A stretch of 64,000 nucleotides of DNA from CAVTLG01 sp963735495. Its GTDB lineage: Bacteria > Chloroflexota > Ktedonobacteria > Ktedonobacterales > Ktedonobacteraceae. The translations under genes were made by a program, and so were the position numbers. The notes beneath the pieces were generated by a model. The model was not told where the DNA came from and ran no database searches. It saw only the letters and a program-made list of their open reading frames with translations. The stretch spans positions 248,001 through 312,000 of the forward strand of contig CAVTLG010000008.1 in NCBI GenBank assembly GCA_963735495.1. The letters are read 5' to 3'. This document shows positions 42,576-51,712 of this stretch, piece by piece. How positions within the stretch are numbered: position 1 is the first letter of the stretch; each line of letters opens with the position of its first letter.

Positions 42576-43706
42576 TCATCCCGGTGCATAACCAGGGTTA
42601 GTATGGCCGACCAGAGATTGCTCCACGACCGCCGCTAATAGAGCATCATACGGAGCATGGATGATACCTTTTTCTGTGATAATCGCCGTGAGATAGCGGT
42701 GAGGAGTTACATCGAAGGCGGGATTCGCTACGTCCACACCAGCAGGAGCAATTACTTTCCCCTGTATGCTTGTAACCTCTGCGGGCTTCCTCTGTTCCAC
42801 GGGAATGGAGTCTCCTGACGGTAGCGACAGGTCAATCGTCGATGTCGGTGCAACCACGTAGAACGGGATGTTGTGCGCGTGAGCAAGTACGGCCAGAGAG
42901 TAGGTGCCGATCTTGTTAGCCGTGTCTCCATTGGCTGCAATGCGATCAGCTCCCACAAAAATAGCGTTGATGCGACCCTGCTGCATAAAATAACCGGCCA
43001 TGTTATCGGTGATGAGGGTCAAAGGAACTCCGGCACGCTGCAGTTCCCAGGCGGTCAGGCGCGCTCCCTGAAGAATGGGCCGTGTCTCGTCAACAAAGAC
43101 GTGGAGCTTTTTGCCCGCGCTGTGTGCAACATAGATAGGTGCAAGCGCAGTACCAATGCCAGCCGTCGCGAGCGCTCCCGCGTTGCAGTGTGTTAAGACG
43201 CTATCTCCGTCAGCGATAAGTCCAGCTCCCAACTCACCCATACGCAGACAGGCATCGTGATCCTCCTGGGCGATAGCCAGCGCTTCGTTGTGCAGATATG
43301 GCAGCAGTTCCTGCGGCGAGCTGACGTGCCGGGTAGACTCGTCGATGCAGCGTAGCATGCGCTTCACTGCCCAGTCAAGGTTAACAGCAGTCGGACGAGT
43401 ACTGCTGAGGAGCTGTCCAACGGATCGCATATGCAACTGGACATCTGCCAGGCTGAGGTCGCTGGCGTCTCCTCGTAAAAGGTTAGAGAGGGCCAGCAGC
43501 ATGCCGAAGGCGGCAGTAACGCCGATAGCCGGTGCACCTCTGACACGTAGCACCCGAATAGCCTCGGCAACTTCCTCCTCGTGGTGAAGCTTGAGATAGC
43601 GCGTTTGTTCTGGCAGCAAGGTCTGATCAATAAGATAAAGCGTGCCACCCTGCTCGTCCTCTTCCCACCAGACAGCTTTGATATGATACGGTATATCTGT
43701 GAGCAT
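42576..43706 (-). CDS. mtnA: S-methyl-5-thioribose-1-phosphate isomerase
   Basis: The 376-residue eIF2B-like enzyme converts methylthioribose-1-P to methylthioribulose-1-P in methionine salvage. Family blocks are visible: RVRGAPAIGV, HCNAGALATAGIGTAL with the catalytic Cys, and VGADRIAANGDTANKIGTY with the catalytic Asp; the C terminus has NPAFDVTPHRYLTAIITEKGI. Other salvage genes are not seen. The enzyme can also serve 5-deoxyribose salvage. A GGAGAG lies 12 bases before ATG 43706; upstream frame is not family-like. It is the first of a group with the cupin and dehydrogenase genes, 250 bases apart and separated by the tandem repeat. Confidence 0.95.
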   Translation of the reverse strand: MLTDIPYHIKAVWWEEDEQGGTLYLIDQTLLPEQTRYLKLHHEEEVAEAIRVLRVRGAPAIGVTAAFGMLLALSNLLRGDASDLSLADVQLHMRSVGQLLSSTRPTAVNLDWAVKRMLRCIDESTRHVSSPQELLPYLHNEALAIAQEDHDACLRMGELGAGLIADGDSVLTHCNAGALATAGIGTALAPIYVAHSAGKKLHVFVDETRPILQGARLTAWELQRAGVPLTLITDNMAGYFMQQGRINAIFVGADRIAANGDTANKIGTYSLAVLAHAHNIPFYVVAPTSTIDLSLPSGDSIPVEQRKPAEVTSIQGKVIAPAGVDVANPAFDVTPHRYLTAIITEKGIIHAPYDALLAAVVEQSLVGHTNPGYAPG

Positions 43707-43885
43707 AAAAAGTATTTCTCTCCTTCTTTGCCTGAAGAAAAACATCTTCAGAGCCACAATGACCTGCGATATGGATACGCCTAAGTATCGCCTGAGTTAC
43801 AAGAGTACATTGCCGATCAGCACTTTGTCAAATATGACTAAATTGACATACTAAGTCAACAATAAGGCTTCCAATGCAGTGCCCC

Positions 43886-43914
43886 TTGTCGGAGACTTAT
43901 CCCTATGGTACAAT
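43886..43914 (+). promoter_or_regulatory. Promoter of the MBL-fold hydrolase gene
   Basis: TTGTCG, 17-base spacer, TACAAT. It is the best -35/-10 pair in the window. Initiation is expected near 43921, just inside the following hairpin. Confidence 0.6.
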
Positions 43915-43916
43915 AC

Positions 43917-43950
43917 AGTTCGGGCGAGGACACGGGTCCCCGCCCGAACT
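43917..43950 (+). promoter_or_regulatory. 5'-end hairpin of the MBL-fold hydrolase transcript
   Basis: Arms 43917-43930 and 43937-43950 pair over 14 positions with one mismatch and a 6-base loop. It overlaps the predicted transcription start and ends 24 bases before the start codon. Could be an RNA stabiliser or an operator. Confidence 0.5.
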
Positions 43951-43973
43951 TATGTGAGAGAGCTATAAATGTT

Positions 43974-44624
43974 ATGGAAATATCCTGGTTAGGCCACTCC
44001 TGCTTCCAGCTACGTGGCAAAAACGTCATTTTAGTCACCGACCCCTTTACCCCTCAGCCAGACACTCCACCGGGAGATCGGCTGAGCAAGATTAACGCCT
44101 CTATCGTCACCATCAGCCACAACCATCCAGGCCATAACAACGCTCAGGGAGTGAGTGGAGACCCATATGTGGTCCATGGGCCGGGTGAATATGAGATCAG
44201 TGATGTCTTGATTACAGGCGTTGCCGCTTATCACGATAGCAAGCGCGGCAAAGAATTTGGTCGCAACACCATTTACGTCATTCATATGGACGAGCTGGTT
44301 ATCTGCCACCTGGGCGATATCGGCCATACCTTACAAGAAGAACAATTGGAAGATGTCGCAGATGCCGATATCCTTTTAATTCCGATCAGCGGTCAACATA
44401 CAATACATGCAAGCCAGGCCGCGGAAATTATCAGCCAGGTAGAGCCGCGTATCGTGATACCGATGCACTATCCCGCCACTCCAGGTACCGAAGGACCAAA
44501 CCCCCTCACCACCTTTTGTCGGGAAATGGGGGTGGAGGCAGTCAATCCGCAACCCAGACTCGTAGTGACGAAGAACTCATTGCCTGCTGAAATGCAGGTT
44601 TTGTTATTATCAGCACGGCAATAA
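43974..44624 (+). CDS. Metallo-beta-lactamase-fold metal-dependent hydrolase
   Basis: The 216-residue protein has the UPF0173-like MBL pattern: MEISWLGHSCFQLRGKN, the ISHNHPGHNN motif (standing for HxHxDH with changes), GPGEYEISD, and CHLGDIGH, plus a late PMHYP His. Metal ligands are partly altered: the first His block reads SHNHPGH. Family members hydrolyse lactones or nucleotides, or have no known role. It is followed 63 bases later by pyrG. GAGAGAG lies before ATG 43974. Confidence 0.88.
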   Translation: MEISWLGHSCFQLRGKNVILVTDPFTPQPDTPPGDRLSKINASIVTISHNHPGHNNAQGVSGDPYVVHGPGEYEISDVLITGVAAYHDSKRGKEFGRNTIYVIHMDELVICHLGDIGHTLQEEQLEDVADADILLIPISGQHTIHASQAAEIISQVEPRIVIPMHYPATPGTEGPNPLTTFCREMGVEAVNPQPRLVVTKNSLPAEMQVLLLSARQ

Positions 44625-44687
44625 GCGTGCATAGCGTGTGATGGAACGCTCTGGCGCATACACAGCTCCGGGAAAAAGGAGAGAAAC

Positions 44688-46331
44688 ATGTCGAAATTTA
44701 TCTTTGTCACAGGCGGTGTGGCATCGTCAGTAGGAAAAGGTATCAGTGTAGCCTCGCTGGGGCGTCTCCTCAAAAATCGCGGAGTCTCCGTCTCACTCAT
44801 GAAGTTAGACCCCTATATCAATGTTGATCCCGGCACGATGTCCCCCTACCAGCACGGCGAGGTGTTTGTCACCGACGACGGCGCAGAGACCGATCTCGAT
44901 CTGGGCCACTATGAGCGCTTCACCGATGAGCCCTCTTATCAGGCCAATAATGTGACCACCGGACAGGTCTATGCCTCGGTGATCGCCAAAGAGCGGCGAG
45001 GCGAGTATCTGGGCGGCACCATCCAGGTCATCCCGCATATTACCAATGAAATCAAAGATCGCATGCACGCGGTCGAACGGCATTCAGACGCCGATGTGGT
45101 CATCGTCGAGGTCGGCGGTACCGTGGGCGATATCGAGGGCGAGCCCTTCTTAGAGGCCATTCGTCAGATGCGCAAGGACGTGGGACGCCGGGATGTGCTC
45201 TACATCCACGTCACCCTCCTGCCCTATCTGGGCGCGACGAAAGAATTGAAGACCAAACCGACACAGCATAGCGTCAAAGAACTGCTACGCGTCGGCATTC
45301 AGCCAGATGTGATCCTGTGCCGCTCAGATTATCCCGTCAGCGATGATCTGCGCGAGAAAATTGCCCTGTTCTGTAACGTTGAGGCCAGGGCCGTCATTTC
45401 CATGACCAACGCGGAAACGATCTATGAGGTGCCACTGACATTGGAAGAGGCTGGCCTGGGCGAGTTCCTGGTCAACGAGCTGAAATTGCCGAAACAAGAG
45501 CCACAGATGGCCGAGTGGAACGCGCTGGTTAGTAAGATCAAGCATCCGCGTCCCGAATTGACGGTCGGATTGGTTGGGAAATATGTCGATCTGCACGACG
45601 CCTATCTTTCGGTCGCCGAAGCGCTGGATCATGCTGGCTGGTACCATAATGTCGATATCCGCATCAAGTGGATCAACTCCGAAGCTCTGGAACAGATGGG
45701 CGAGAGCTACGGCGACGCGTTAGAGGATGTGGCGGGCATCGTTGTACCCGGCGGCTTCGGTCATCGCGGCATCGAAGGCAAGATTAAAGCGGCAGGCTTC
45801 GCGCGTCGCAACAACGTCCCCTACCTGGGATTATGCCTGGGTATGCAGGTGGCAGTCGTCGAGTTCGCGCGCAACGTCATGGGACTCACCGGGGCCAACA
45901 GCACCGAGTTCGACGCACAGAATCAGCATCCCGTCATTGATCTCATGCACACACAACGACAGATTGCCGATAAAGGCGGCACCATGCGCCTGGGCAACTG
46001 GGTCTGCTGCCTCACACCGGGTACAAAGACCTACCAGGCGTATGGTGAGCCGATTGTGTTCGAGCGCCATCGCCATCGCTATGAGTTCAACAACGATTAT
46101 CGCAAACGCATGGAAACACAAGGGCTGATCGTCAGTGGTCGCTCAGCCGATAACAGCCTGGTAGAGGTGATCGAGCTAGCGGACCATCCCTGGTTTGTAG
46201 GCTCACAGTTCCATCCAGAGTTCAAGAGCCGTCCCACACGACCCCATCCACTGTTCCGCGATTTCGTCGGAGCAAGCGTACAGCAACAGCAACACAAGGA
46301 AGTTGGCGTCATGGGAGCGGGATTGTCATAA
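44688..46331 (+). CDS. pyrG: CTP synthase
   Basis: The 547-residue enzyme makes CTP from UTP, ATP and glutamine. The N-terminal amidoligase domain starts MSKFIFVTGGVASSVGKG (P-loop), with DPYINVDPGTMSP, GGTVGDIEG and KTKPTQHSVKEL. The C-terminal class I glutaminase has the LGLCLGMQ nucleophile Cys (about residue 383) and FHPEFKSRP with the His/Glu pair. Length is normal for the family. An AAGGAGAG site precedes the ATG. The gene is probably cotranscribed with the preceding hydrolase gene or has its own start. Confidence 0.97.
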   Translation: MSKFIFVTGGVASSVGKGISVASLGRLLKNRGVSVSLMKLDPYINVDPGTMSPYQHGEVFVTDDGAETDLDLGHYERFTDEPSYQANNVTTGQVYASVIAKERRGEYLGGTIQVIPHITNEIKDRMHAVERHSDADVVIVEVGGTVGDIEGEPFLEAIRQMRKDVGRRDVLYIHVTLLPYLGATKELKTKPTQHSVKELLRVGIQPDVILCRSDYPVSDDLREKIALFCNVEARAVISMTNAETIYEVPLTLEEAGLGEFLVNELKLPKQEPQMAEWNALVSKIKHPRPELTVGLVGKYVDLHDAYLSVAEALDHAGWYHNVDIRIKWINSEALEQMGESYGDALEDVAGIVVPGGFGHRGIEGKIKAAGFARRNNVPYLGLCLGMQVAVVEFARNVMGLTGANSTEFDAQNQHPVIDLMHTQRQIADKGGTMRLGNWVCCLTPGTKTYQAYGEPIVFERHRHRYEFNNDYRKRMETQGLIVSGRSADNSLVEVIELADHPWFVGSQFHPEFKSRPTRPHPLFRDFVGASVQQQQHKEVGVMGAGLS

Positions 46332-46361
46332 AATATTGGCATACCGCAGACATTTAGCCAT

Positions 46362-46415
46362 GAAGCAGGTTACACCTACCGGACCGGGCGTTGTTCGATA
46401 GGTGTAACCTGCTTC
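46362..46415. terminator. Bidirectional terminator between pyrG and the acetyltransferase gene
   Basis: A perfect 16-bp stem (46362-46377 with 46400-46415), loop of 22 bases, between convergent genes. Follows pyrG by 30 bases and the other gene by 11. Confidence 0.75.
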
Positions 46416-46426
46416 GTTTCCGTCGA

Positions 46427-47182
46427 TCAGATCATGCATATGCATCGGCTCGCGTCATCATTTGCGAGGGACGCCAGCACAACAGGCGCAGGATCAAATG
46501 GCAGTGACAGCGCATGTAGCAGCAGAGCCTCAGCATCTGCAACATTATTTACCACCCAGGGACCAAGATTTCTGGCCTGCGCGTAGAGATAGCCCGTCAT
46601 TTGACCTGCTTCATTGCGCGTCACATAGCAGCGCTCAGCATACTCCGTAGCAAAGTGCGCAATAATAGCCGAACGATCAGCTCCGAAATAAGGCGTATCA
46701 AAAGCGACCAATGCGGACAGATCCCTGCTTTGAAAACGTGAGATACGCCCGGTAGAGGTGGGATAGAGTGGAGCAGGCAAGTCCGCACTTTCTCGGTACC
46801 AATGCACCGTTTTATCATCATCAACGAAATCAACGTGTGTATATAATCTGGCCCCAGCAGCAGTAGCATCCAACAGTACAGTAGGACAACCTGCTCGCTC
46901 CAACCGGACAAGTAGATTTTGCATTAACGCCAGACCTATACCACGGCGTTGCATCTCAGGCAACACAGACATGGTACCAACATATGCAAAAGGACCGTAA
47001 TTTATTGCACCCACAAAGCCAACAGGTCGATCATCGAGCAGCGCCAGCACGACACTATCCACTTGCAGAGACATGCTGAGACGTAGACCTGCTATAAACG
47101 ACCGGGCTGAACCGTAAGCCGCACGGGCAATAGCATCTGCAGCAGCCAGATCAGCTTCAGTGAGCACGCGTATAGTTAGCAT
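46427..47182 (-). CDS. GNAT family N-acetyltransferase with C-terminal Acetyltransf_18-like domain
   Basis: The 251-residue protein has an N-terminal GNAT domain with the acetyl-CoA site QRRGIGLALMQ (around residue 85) and a second half (about 150-250; the YFGADRSAIIAHF...RCYVTRNEAGQMTGYLYAR part) typical of the YitH/HolE C-terminal domain. Substrate unknown. TTG 47203 and GTG 47185 are alternative starts; ATG 47182 is chosen. It is convergent with pyrG and lies 49 bases after an unknown gene in the same direction. Confidence 0.85.
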   Translation of the reverse strand: MLTIRVLTEADLAAADAIARAAYGSARSFIAGLRLSMSLQVDSVVLALLDDRPVGFVGAINYGPFAYVGTMSVLPEMQRRGIGLALMQNLLVRLERAGCPTVLLDATAAGARLYTHVDFVDDDKTVHWYRESADLPAPLYPTSTGRISRFQSRDLSALVAFDTPYFGADRSAIIAHFATEYAERCYVTRNEAGQMTGYLYAQARNLGPWVVNNVADAEALLLHALSLPFDPAPVVLASLANDDASRCICMI

Positions 47183-47231
47183 CACAAGCGCAGGCTCCTT
47201 CAAAGGTCAAAGCCAGCGGATAAAGCGCCAA

Positions 47232-47948
47232 CTACAAATCGGATGCATGATAGGAGACAACAGTATTCAGAGCAGTAAAGACGCGCAAAATATCCTGGCA
47301 TATCTCTACCATGACCAGAGGCAGCCACTCTTCGGGGTGAGGATCATCGGCGACAACCTCATCTCCATCCCCAATATGATTGATATCACGGCGTATTGGC
47401 AATAAGGGATCATCATGTAGTCCATGCATACCAAGCGGATGCCAGAGCGGAATCTCCACGCGTTGCTGCAAAGTGAGCATATCGGCTTGCAAGCGGTTGT
47501 CTTGCAACACCATGTTGACGCCTGGACGCGTTTCAACGCTCCGCTTACTATACTCGCTCGCTTGCAGTTTGAGCGTCTGCGTCAGTGAACAGAGCGTATC
47601 CTCGGAGATGGCCGCACCGTTCAGTGGCAGAAGATAGGATAAATCCAGCACCAATGGAGGAATAGAGCTTGTATGCAGATGCAGACAATCTTGCTCGGAC
47701 TCTTCATGGAAGAATTCACACACGCCCTCTGGACCATCCAGCGAAAGCGCGGTGTCGAGAGAACCCCAGGTAAAAGAAACGGTACACGAGCACTGCCGCT
47801 CTACATCTTCACAATGACCGAGATGGCACGTACAAGCAAATTCTCGTTCGAGAGAGCGCGTGTTAAGCCAGTACTCAGGATGCGTCATCAGGCTGAGATC
47901 TGTCGCCGCCTTCAGGAAATAGCCGGTCATGTCTTCGTATGTTATCAA
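47232..47948 (-). CDS. Hypothetical Cys/His-rich protein, 238 residues
   Basis: No family is recognised. Near the N terminus (about 38-58) it has a compact cluster CTCHLGHC...CSC that could bind zinc or another metal, with more Cys and a paired His (CLHLH) at about 85-95. No signal peptide or membrane helix. The C-terminal third is acidic with a histidine-dotted loop (HPLGMHGLHDD). The TTG at 47948 has AAGGAG eight bases upstream and is preferred to ATG 47930. It precedes the acetyltransferase gene and may form a two-gene operon. Confidence 0.6.
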   Translation of the reverse strand: MITYEDMTGYFLKAATDLSLMTHPEYWLNTRSLEREFACTCHLGHCEDVERQCSCTVSFTWGSLDTALSLDGPEGVCEFFHEESEQDCLHLHTSSIPPLVLDLSYLLPLNGAAISEDTLCSLTQTLKLQASEYSKRSVETRPGVNMVLQDNRLQADMLTLQQRVEIPLWHPLGMHGLHDDPLLPIRRDINHIGDGDEVVADDPHPEEWLPLVMVEICQDILRVFTALNTVVSYHASDL

Positions 47949-48098
47949 TGGAATGACTCCTTACAATGGCCCAAATGTCGTGCACAAAATCAGGTAATCT
48001 CCTGTGGCAGCATGCTTCTTATATTACTCATGTAAAGGGCATGTGTCAATATATAGCATGGCGTGCTCTGCACGAATGCCATGCCCGCAGATAAAAAT

Positions 48099-48131
48099 AG
48101 CAGGGCACCTCAAATGCTGGGGTGCCCTGCT
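48099..48131 (-). terminator. greA intrinsic terminator
   Basis: An exact 11-bp stem (AGCAGGGCACC / GGTGCCCTGCT) with an 11-base loop, followed by ATTTTTAT on the minus strand, 15 bases after the greA stop. Confidence 0.85.
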
Positions 48132-48145
48132 GATGCTTATTGAGA

Positions 48146-48667
48146 TTAAAGCATAGGACGAATAGAAAGTATCGTATAGTTGGAGACACCCCCCGGGGTA
48201 GAAACGCTCACCTCATCACCTTCCTGGTGGCCCATGAGCGCCTTGCCTACCGGCGACTGATCAGAGATCAAGCCAGTCTTAGGATCAGCCTCAAATGTTT
48301 CAACCAGTTTGAAGACGCGCTTCGCACCGCGCTCAGTTTCTACTTCTACCTGCATGCCAATACGCACAACAGGCGTAGTGCTCTCAGCCTCGTGCATATC
48401 GGGCGTCATAATCTCCGAGACAGCCAGCAACTGCTCCAGCCGCAAGATTTCCCCTTCCAGTTTGGCCTGGTCGTTTTTGGCCTCCTCGTAAGCACTACTC
48501 TCGCTGATATCGCCAGCTTCCTTGGCCTCATGGATATAGTCAGCGATCTCTTTGCGCTTCACCGTGCGCAAATACTCCAAACGTTCCTGCATTTTTGCGT
48601 AGCCATCGGGCGTCAAGCGATAAATCTTGCGCTCAGACTTCGCATCACTCTGTCCACCAATACTCAT
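48146..48667 (-). CDS. greA: Transcription elongation factor GreA
   Basis: The 173-residue protein has an N-terminal coiled coil (about 12-85) with the acidic tip GDISESSAYEEAKNDQA, and a C-terminal FKBP-like domain (VEVETERGAKRVFKLVETFEADPKTGLISDQSPVGKALMGHQEGD, location only). GreA enters the RNA polymerase secondary channel and stimulates cleavage of backtracked RNA. The N-terminal extension of about 10 residues is slightly long. It is monocistronic with a strong terminator. Confidence 0.95.
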   Translation of the reverse strand: MSIGGQSDAKSERKIYRLTPDGYAKMQERLEYLRTVKRKEIADYIHEAKEAGDISESSAYEEAKNDQAKLEGEILRLEQLLAVSEIMTPDMHEAESTTPVVRIGMQVEVETERGAKRVFKLVETFEADPKTGLISDQSPVGKALMGHQEGDEVSVSTPGGVSNYTILSIRPML

Positions 48668-49192
48668 AAGTATTACTCCTCCTGCTAGTGAGGCTCACGA
48701 CCACAAGCGGGTCAATCCCAGATCTCCGCCTCTTGTCATTCTTTGACTCTTACTACAAATTCATCACTCTTTTTATTCCAGCTTGTCTACGTATTTATAA
48801 CCACTTCACACCATCCACTGCCATTCTTCTTTAGCAGACTCAGAGCCTCTTCACATATCCACCACCTGACCCATAGCTATAAAAGAGGATGAAAACCCTG
48901 ACAACACTCTAACGTCCATTGGCATGTTCACTCGTTGTTGTCATTGCTATCCCTGATTGAGGCGACATTTCACTACACCTCGACTCACGACGAAACGTAG
49001 CTACTCAATACACATGAGGGAGATTATACGTTGAGAATTACAGAACGTCAAGTCATTTTGTTGCACAGTTTGCCCTCCTGAATAAGATTAGCAAGAGATG
49101 GTTTCAGCAACAAACGACAACTGCTTGCCACCCTACTATTTTGCTATAGAGACCTTCTTCTATCCCTCATAGCCTCAAGAGAACGCTTCTTT
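48668..49192. other. Intergenic region, no gene seen
   Basis: 525 bases between greA and the alpha/beta hydrolase gene, both on the minus strand. It should hold the greA promoter. Open frames are short. No repeat or strong hairpin was noticed. Confidence 0.4.
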
Positions 49193-50524
49193 TCAGCTCG
49201 CGATAAAGCGGAAAAGCCTGGTGCCACACACGGGGCAAGTACCCTCCATAGCATGGCGTCCATTTTTCGTCACCACCCTTACCGGGTGCAGCATGGAACG
49301 TTTCAGACGACACTTGACACAATAAGCCTCGACCTGTGCTTCCTCTTTGATCGTTCCAGCCGGCTCTAACGCTGCATGCTGCGGACTCAGGTGCTCGGAT
49401 GACGGATACTCCGGTCTTGCATCAGTCGTCGTTGGCTGCTCTGGAGTGTCACCCGCAGGTGGTTGCTCGTGCTCCATGACTGCAGGCTCGGCCTGATGAC
49501 GCTCGCTCTCCTCAACAGCGGCAACAGTGCCAGCAACGGCTGGTGTAGCAGCATTAACCTGTCTGTCAGGTTGCGCAGCAGACACTGCTTGCCACCATGC
49601 CAGCACGTTGGCAATAATCTGCGCCGGGCGTTCTTCTTGGACATGCCTTCCCACCACAGGCATAGATACCACCCGCAGATGAGAAAGTGCATCCTCCTGG
49701 CTGCGCAAAGCGGCATCTCGCGCGGCTGGCACAGCCTGGACCACAAGCGATGGCTGCCGCAACCGGGCCAGCGAGACCGGGAGAGCCAGTTTGCCGCCGA
49801 GCAATGCGCTGGCGGCATAGTGCGCGCCGTTCTGATGAGCTGATGCAAACATATAATCAAGCTCACTCGACGGAACGTCCTGATAGGGAAGCGCATATTG
49901 CCTGGCGATAACCCACCGCAATACAACACGCGCAGTGAGAAATGCATAGAGCAAGAATGCCAGTAGCGGATTTTCAAGTAAATAGAGCAACCACTTAGAA
50001 GATCTTTTATGTGCATGCAAATCTACCGGAGATAGCAGGACGAGACCTTTACACAGTTCCGGCTCGTTTGCAGCAACAGCGATACTGTAATTACAACTCA
50101 GACCACTGGCGAGTAGGAGAGCAGGTTGCGCGACAACATCTTTGAGAAAATCATGCAGCAAAGAGACGTATGTATGAGCAGAATACTCGCATTGCGGACG
50201 GTCCGATAGCCCAAACCCCAGGAGATCCAGCGTATAGACATGGAATGTATGGGATAGGCTCTCGACCATATTGCGCATCTCATAGGAGGATGCACCGATC
50301 TCAGGCGTATGCACTAATACGATAGGCAACGCGTCTTCTGCACCAGCAACTTTATAGAAAATATGACCAGCGGTCCATGTATAGTGATGAGTTTCTCCCG
50401 GCAAAACACTTTCCAGTGGTTGCGGAGTTCTCAGAATGTAGCGCAACGTAATCAGTAGAGCGCCAAATGCAGCAAAAATAAGGGGTCCCACTATTGAACG
50501 AAGATATTTTCCAATTCTACACAT
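49193..50524 (-). CDS. Membrane-anchored alpha/beta hydrolase fused to a C-terminal zinc-ribbon domain
   Basis: The 443-residue protein has one N-terminal membrane helix (about 8-28), then an alpha/beta hydrolase fold (about 55-310) with VLVHTPEIG, the nucleophile elbow ASGLSCNYS and a late catalytic His in GRHVQEERP. A low-complexity linker (about 330-400) leads to a four-Cys treble-clef/zinc-ribbon domain of DUF5679 type (VKCR ... TCPVCGTRLF). The catalytic acid is uncertain. AAGGAGG six bases before ATG 50524 decides the start. The fusion is unusual. Substrate unknown. Confidence 0.85.
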   Translation of the reverse strand: MCRIGKYLRSIVGPLIFAAFGALLITLRYILRTPQPLESVLPGETHHYTWTAGHIFYKVAGAEDALPIVLVHTPEIGASSYEMRNMVESLSHTFHVYTLDLLGFGLSDRPQCEYSAHTYVSLLHDFLKDVVAQPALLLASGLSCNYSIAVAANEPELCKGLVLLSPVDLHAHKRSSKWLLYLLENPLLAFLLYAFLTARVVLRWVIARQYALPYQDVPSSELDYMFASAHQNGAHYAASALLGGKLALPVSLARLRQPSLVVQAVPAARDAALRSQEDALSHLRVVSMPVVGRHVQEERPAQIIANVLAWWQAVSAAQPDRQVNAATPAVAGTVAAVEESERHQAEPAVMEHEQPPAGDTPEQPTTTDARPEYPSSEHLSPQHAALEPAGTIKEEAQVEAYCVKCRLKRSMLHPVRVVTKNGRHAMEGTCPVCGTRLFRFIAS

Positions 50525-50763
50525 ATGCAACCTCCTTAAGCATAGAAAGCGCCTGCATTTCACGCACATTATGCGAAATTCTCGCTCTAATTGCCCTTGT
50601 AAGACACTCTCCACCACGATTCATCAGAGAACGGCAGCACAAATATATGCCGCTTATGATGATTATAAACATGGCAGAGTGCAAACGACAAGCCGTCCCT
50701 GGATAGCAGTAACTTCTAAAAAGATTTCTCAATGAGTGGAGCAGTGTCTCACGGGGAACAACC

Positions 50764-51630
50764 ATGCATATCATTGATGACCTGGATGAAATGATTAAAA
50801 CGGCGCGAGGCTGGTTAGCTGGCGGAAAAGTAAGCTTTGTACCAGTGGCAAACAACCTTCACGAAGGGCATACAGCACTCATACAAGCAGCACAGCAAGC
50901 CAGCGAAATCTGTGTTGTCGGTCTCATCAATAAGGCCGAACTTTTTGATGCCAAGCAGGACCCTCCCAGGCATGCAGGCGACCTGACACGAGATCTGCGC
51001 ATCATGAGTAACCTGAAAGTGGATATCGTCTTCATTCCACGCGCAGAGGATATGTATCCAAGTCACACATTTGCGACCTACGCTACGCCAACGGGTCCCC
51101 TGATCGAGCACGTCAAGAAAATACAGGCAGCACTCTCTGTGCAGAAATTTGCCACCACCATGCTCAAATTGTTACAACTTGTGCGGCCAGATATTGCTGT
51201 TGTTGGTCAGAAAGATGTGCTCCAGGTTGCCATCATTCGTCAATTAATCCGAGACTTCAATATCGATGTCGGCCTACAGGTGCTACCAACGGTACGTGAA
51301 CAGGACGGGCTGGCATGCAGTAGTCACAATCAACTCTTTTCTCCCGCAGAACGGCAGGCAGCGGCAGGTCTCAACCAGGCGTTACGTTTAGCGCAGACAC
51401 ACATTGAGAGCGGAGAGAGACAAGTGGCCAGCCTTGAAAAGGCCATCATGGCCAGTGTCAGCACACAGCCATTGCTAGTACTTACATCGCTCTTGATCTG
51501 TCATACGGAGACATTTCTGCCCGTATCCACAGTTGCGCCCGGAACACTGCTGATGATAGGCGCACGCGTAGACAGCGTCCAACTCACTGATAATATCGCA
51601 TGGATGAGCGATGGACAATGGCGCGTGTAG
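50764..51630 (+). CDS. Divergent pantoate--beta-alanine ligase (PanC) homologue
   Basis: The 288-residue protein has the PanC nucleotidyltransferase fold: HxGH as His33-Glu-Gly-His36 (family VPTMGxLHxGH is VPVANNLHEGH here), GQKD at the KMSKS-like region and VREQDGLACSSHN, where the usual SSRN is SSHN. The NPxQF motif, which binds pantoate, reads NKAELFD. Ligand residues of the family are therefore altered at several points. It may be a true PanC of this lineage or a repurposed homologue. A GGGGA site precedes the ATG. Next gene plsY lies 82 bases on. Confidence 0.75.
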   Translation: MHIIDDLDEMIKTARGWLAGGKVSFVPVANNLHEGHTALIQAAQQASEICVVGLINKAELFDAKQDPPRHAGDLTRDLRIMSNLKVDIVFIPRAEDMYPSHTFATYATPTGPLIEHVKKIQAALSVQKFATTMLKLLQLVRPDIAVVGQKDVLQVAIIRQLIRDFNIDVGLQVLPTVREQDGLACSSHNQLFSPAERQAAAGLNQALRLAQTHIESGERQVASLEKAIMASVSTQPLLVLTSLLICHTETFLPVSTVAPGTLLMIGARVDSVQLTDNIAWMSDGQWRV

Positions 51631-51648
51631 CATACGCAGAAAGACCCC

Positions 51649-51677
51649 TGGTCAATTTATGCGCAGCGGTCTATAAT
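51649..51677 (+). promoter_or_regulatory. plsY promoter
   Basis: TGGTCA, 17-base spacer, consensus TATAAT, 35 bases before the plsY start; predicted leader about 29 bases. Confidence 0.55.
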
Positions 51678-51712
51678 GTGGCAGGCATGGAAATGAAACA
51701 AAGGAGACTACA

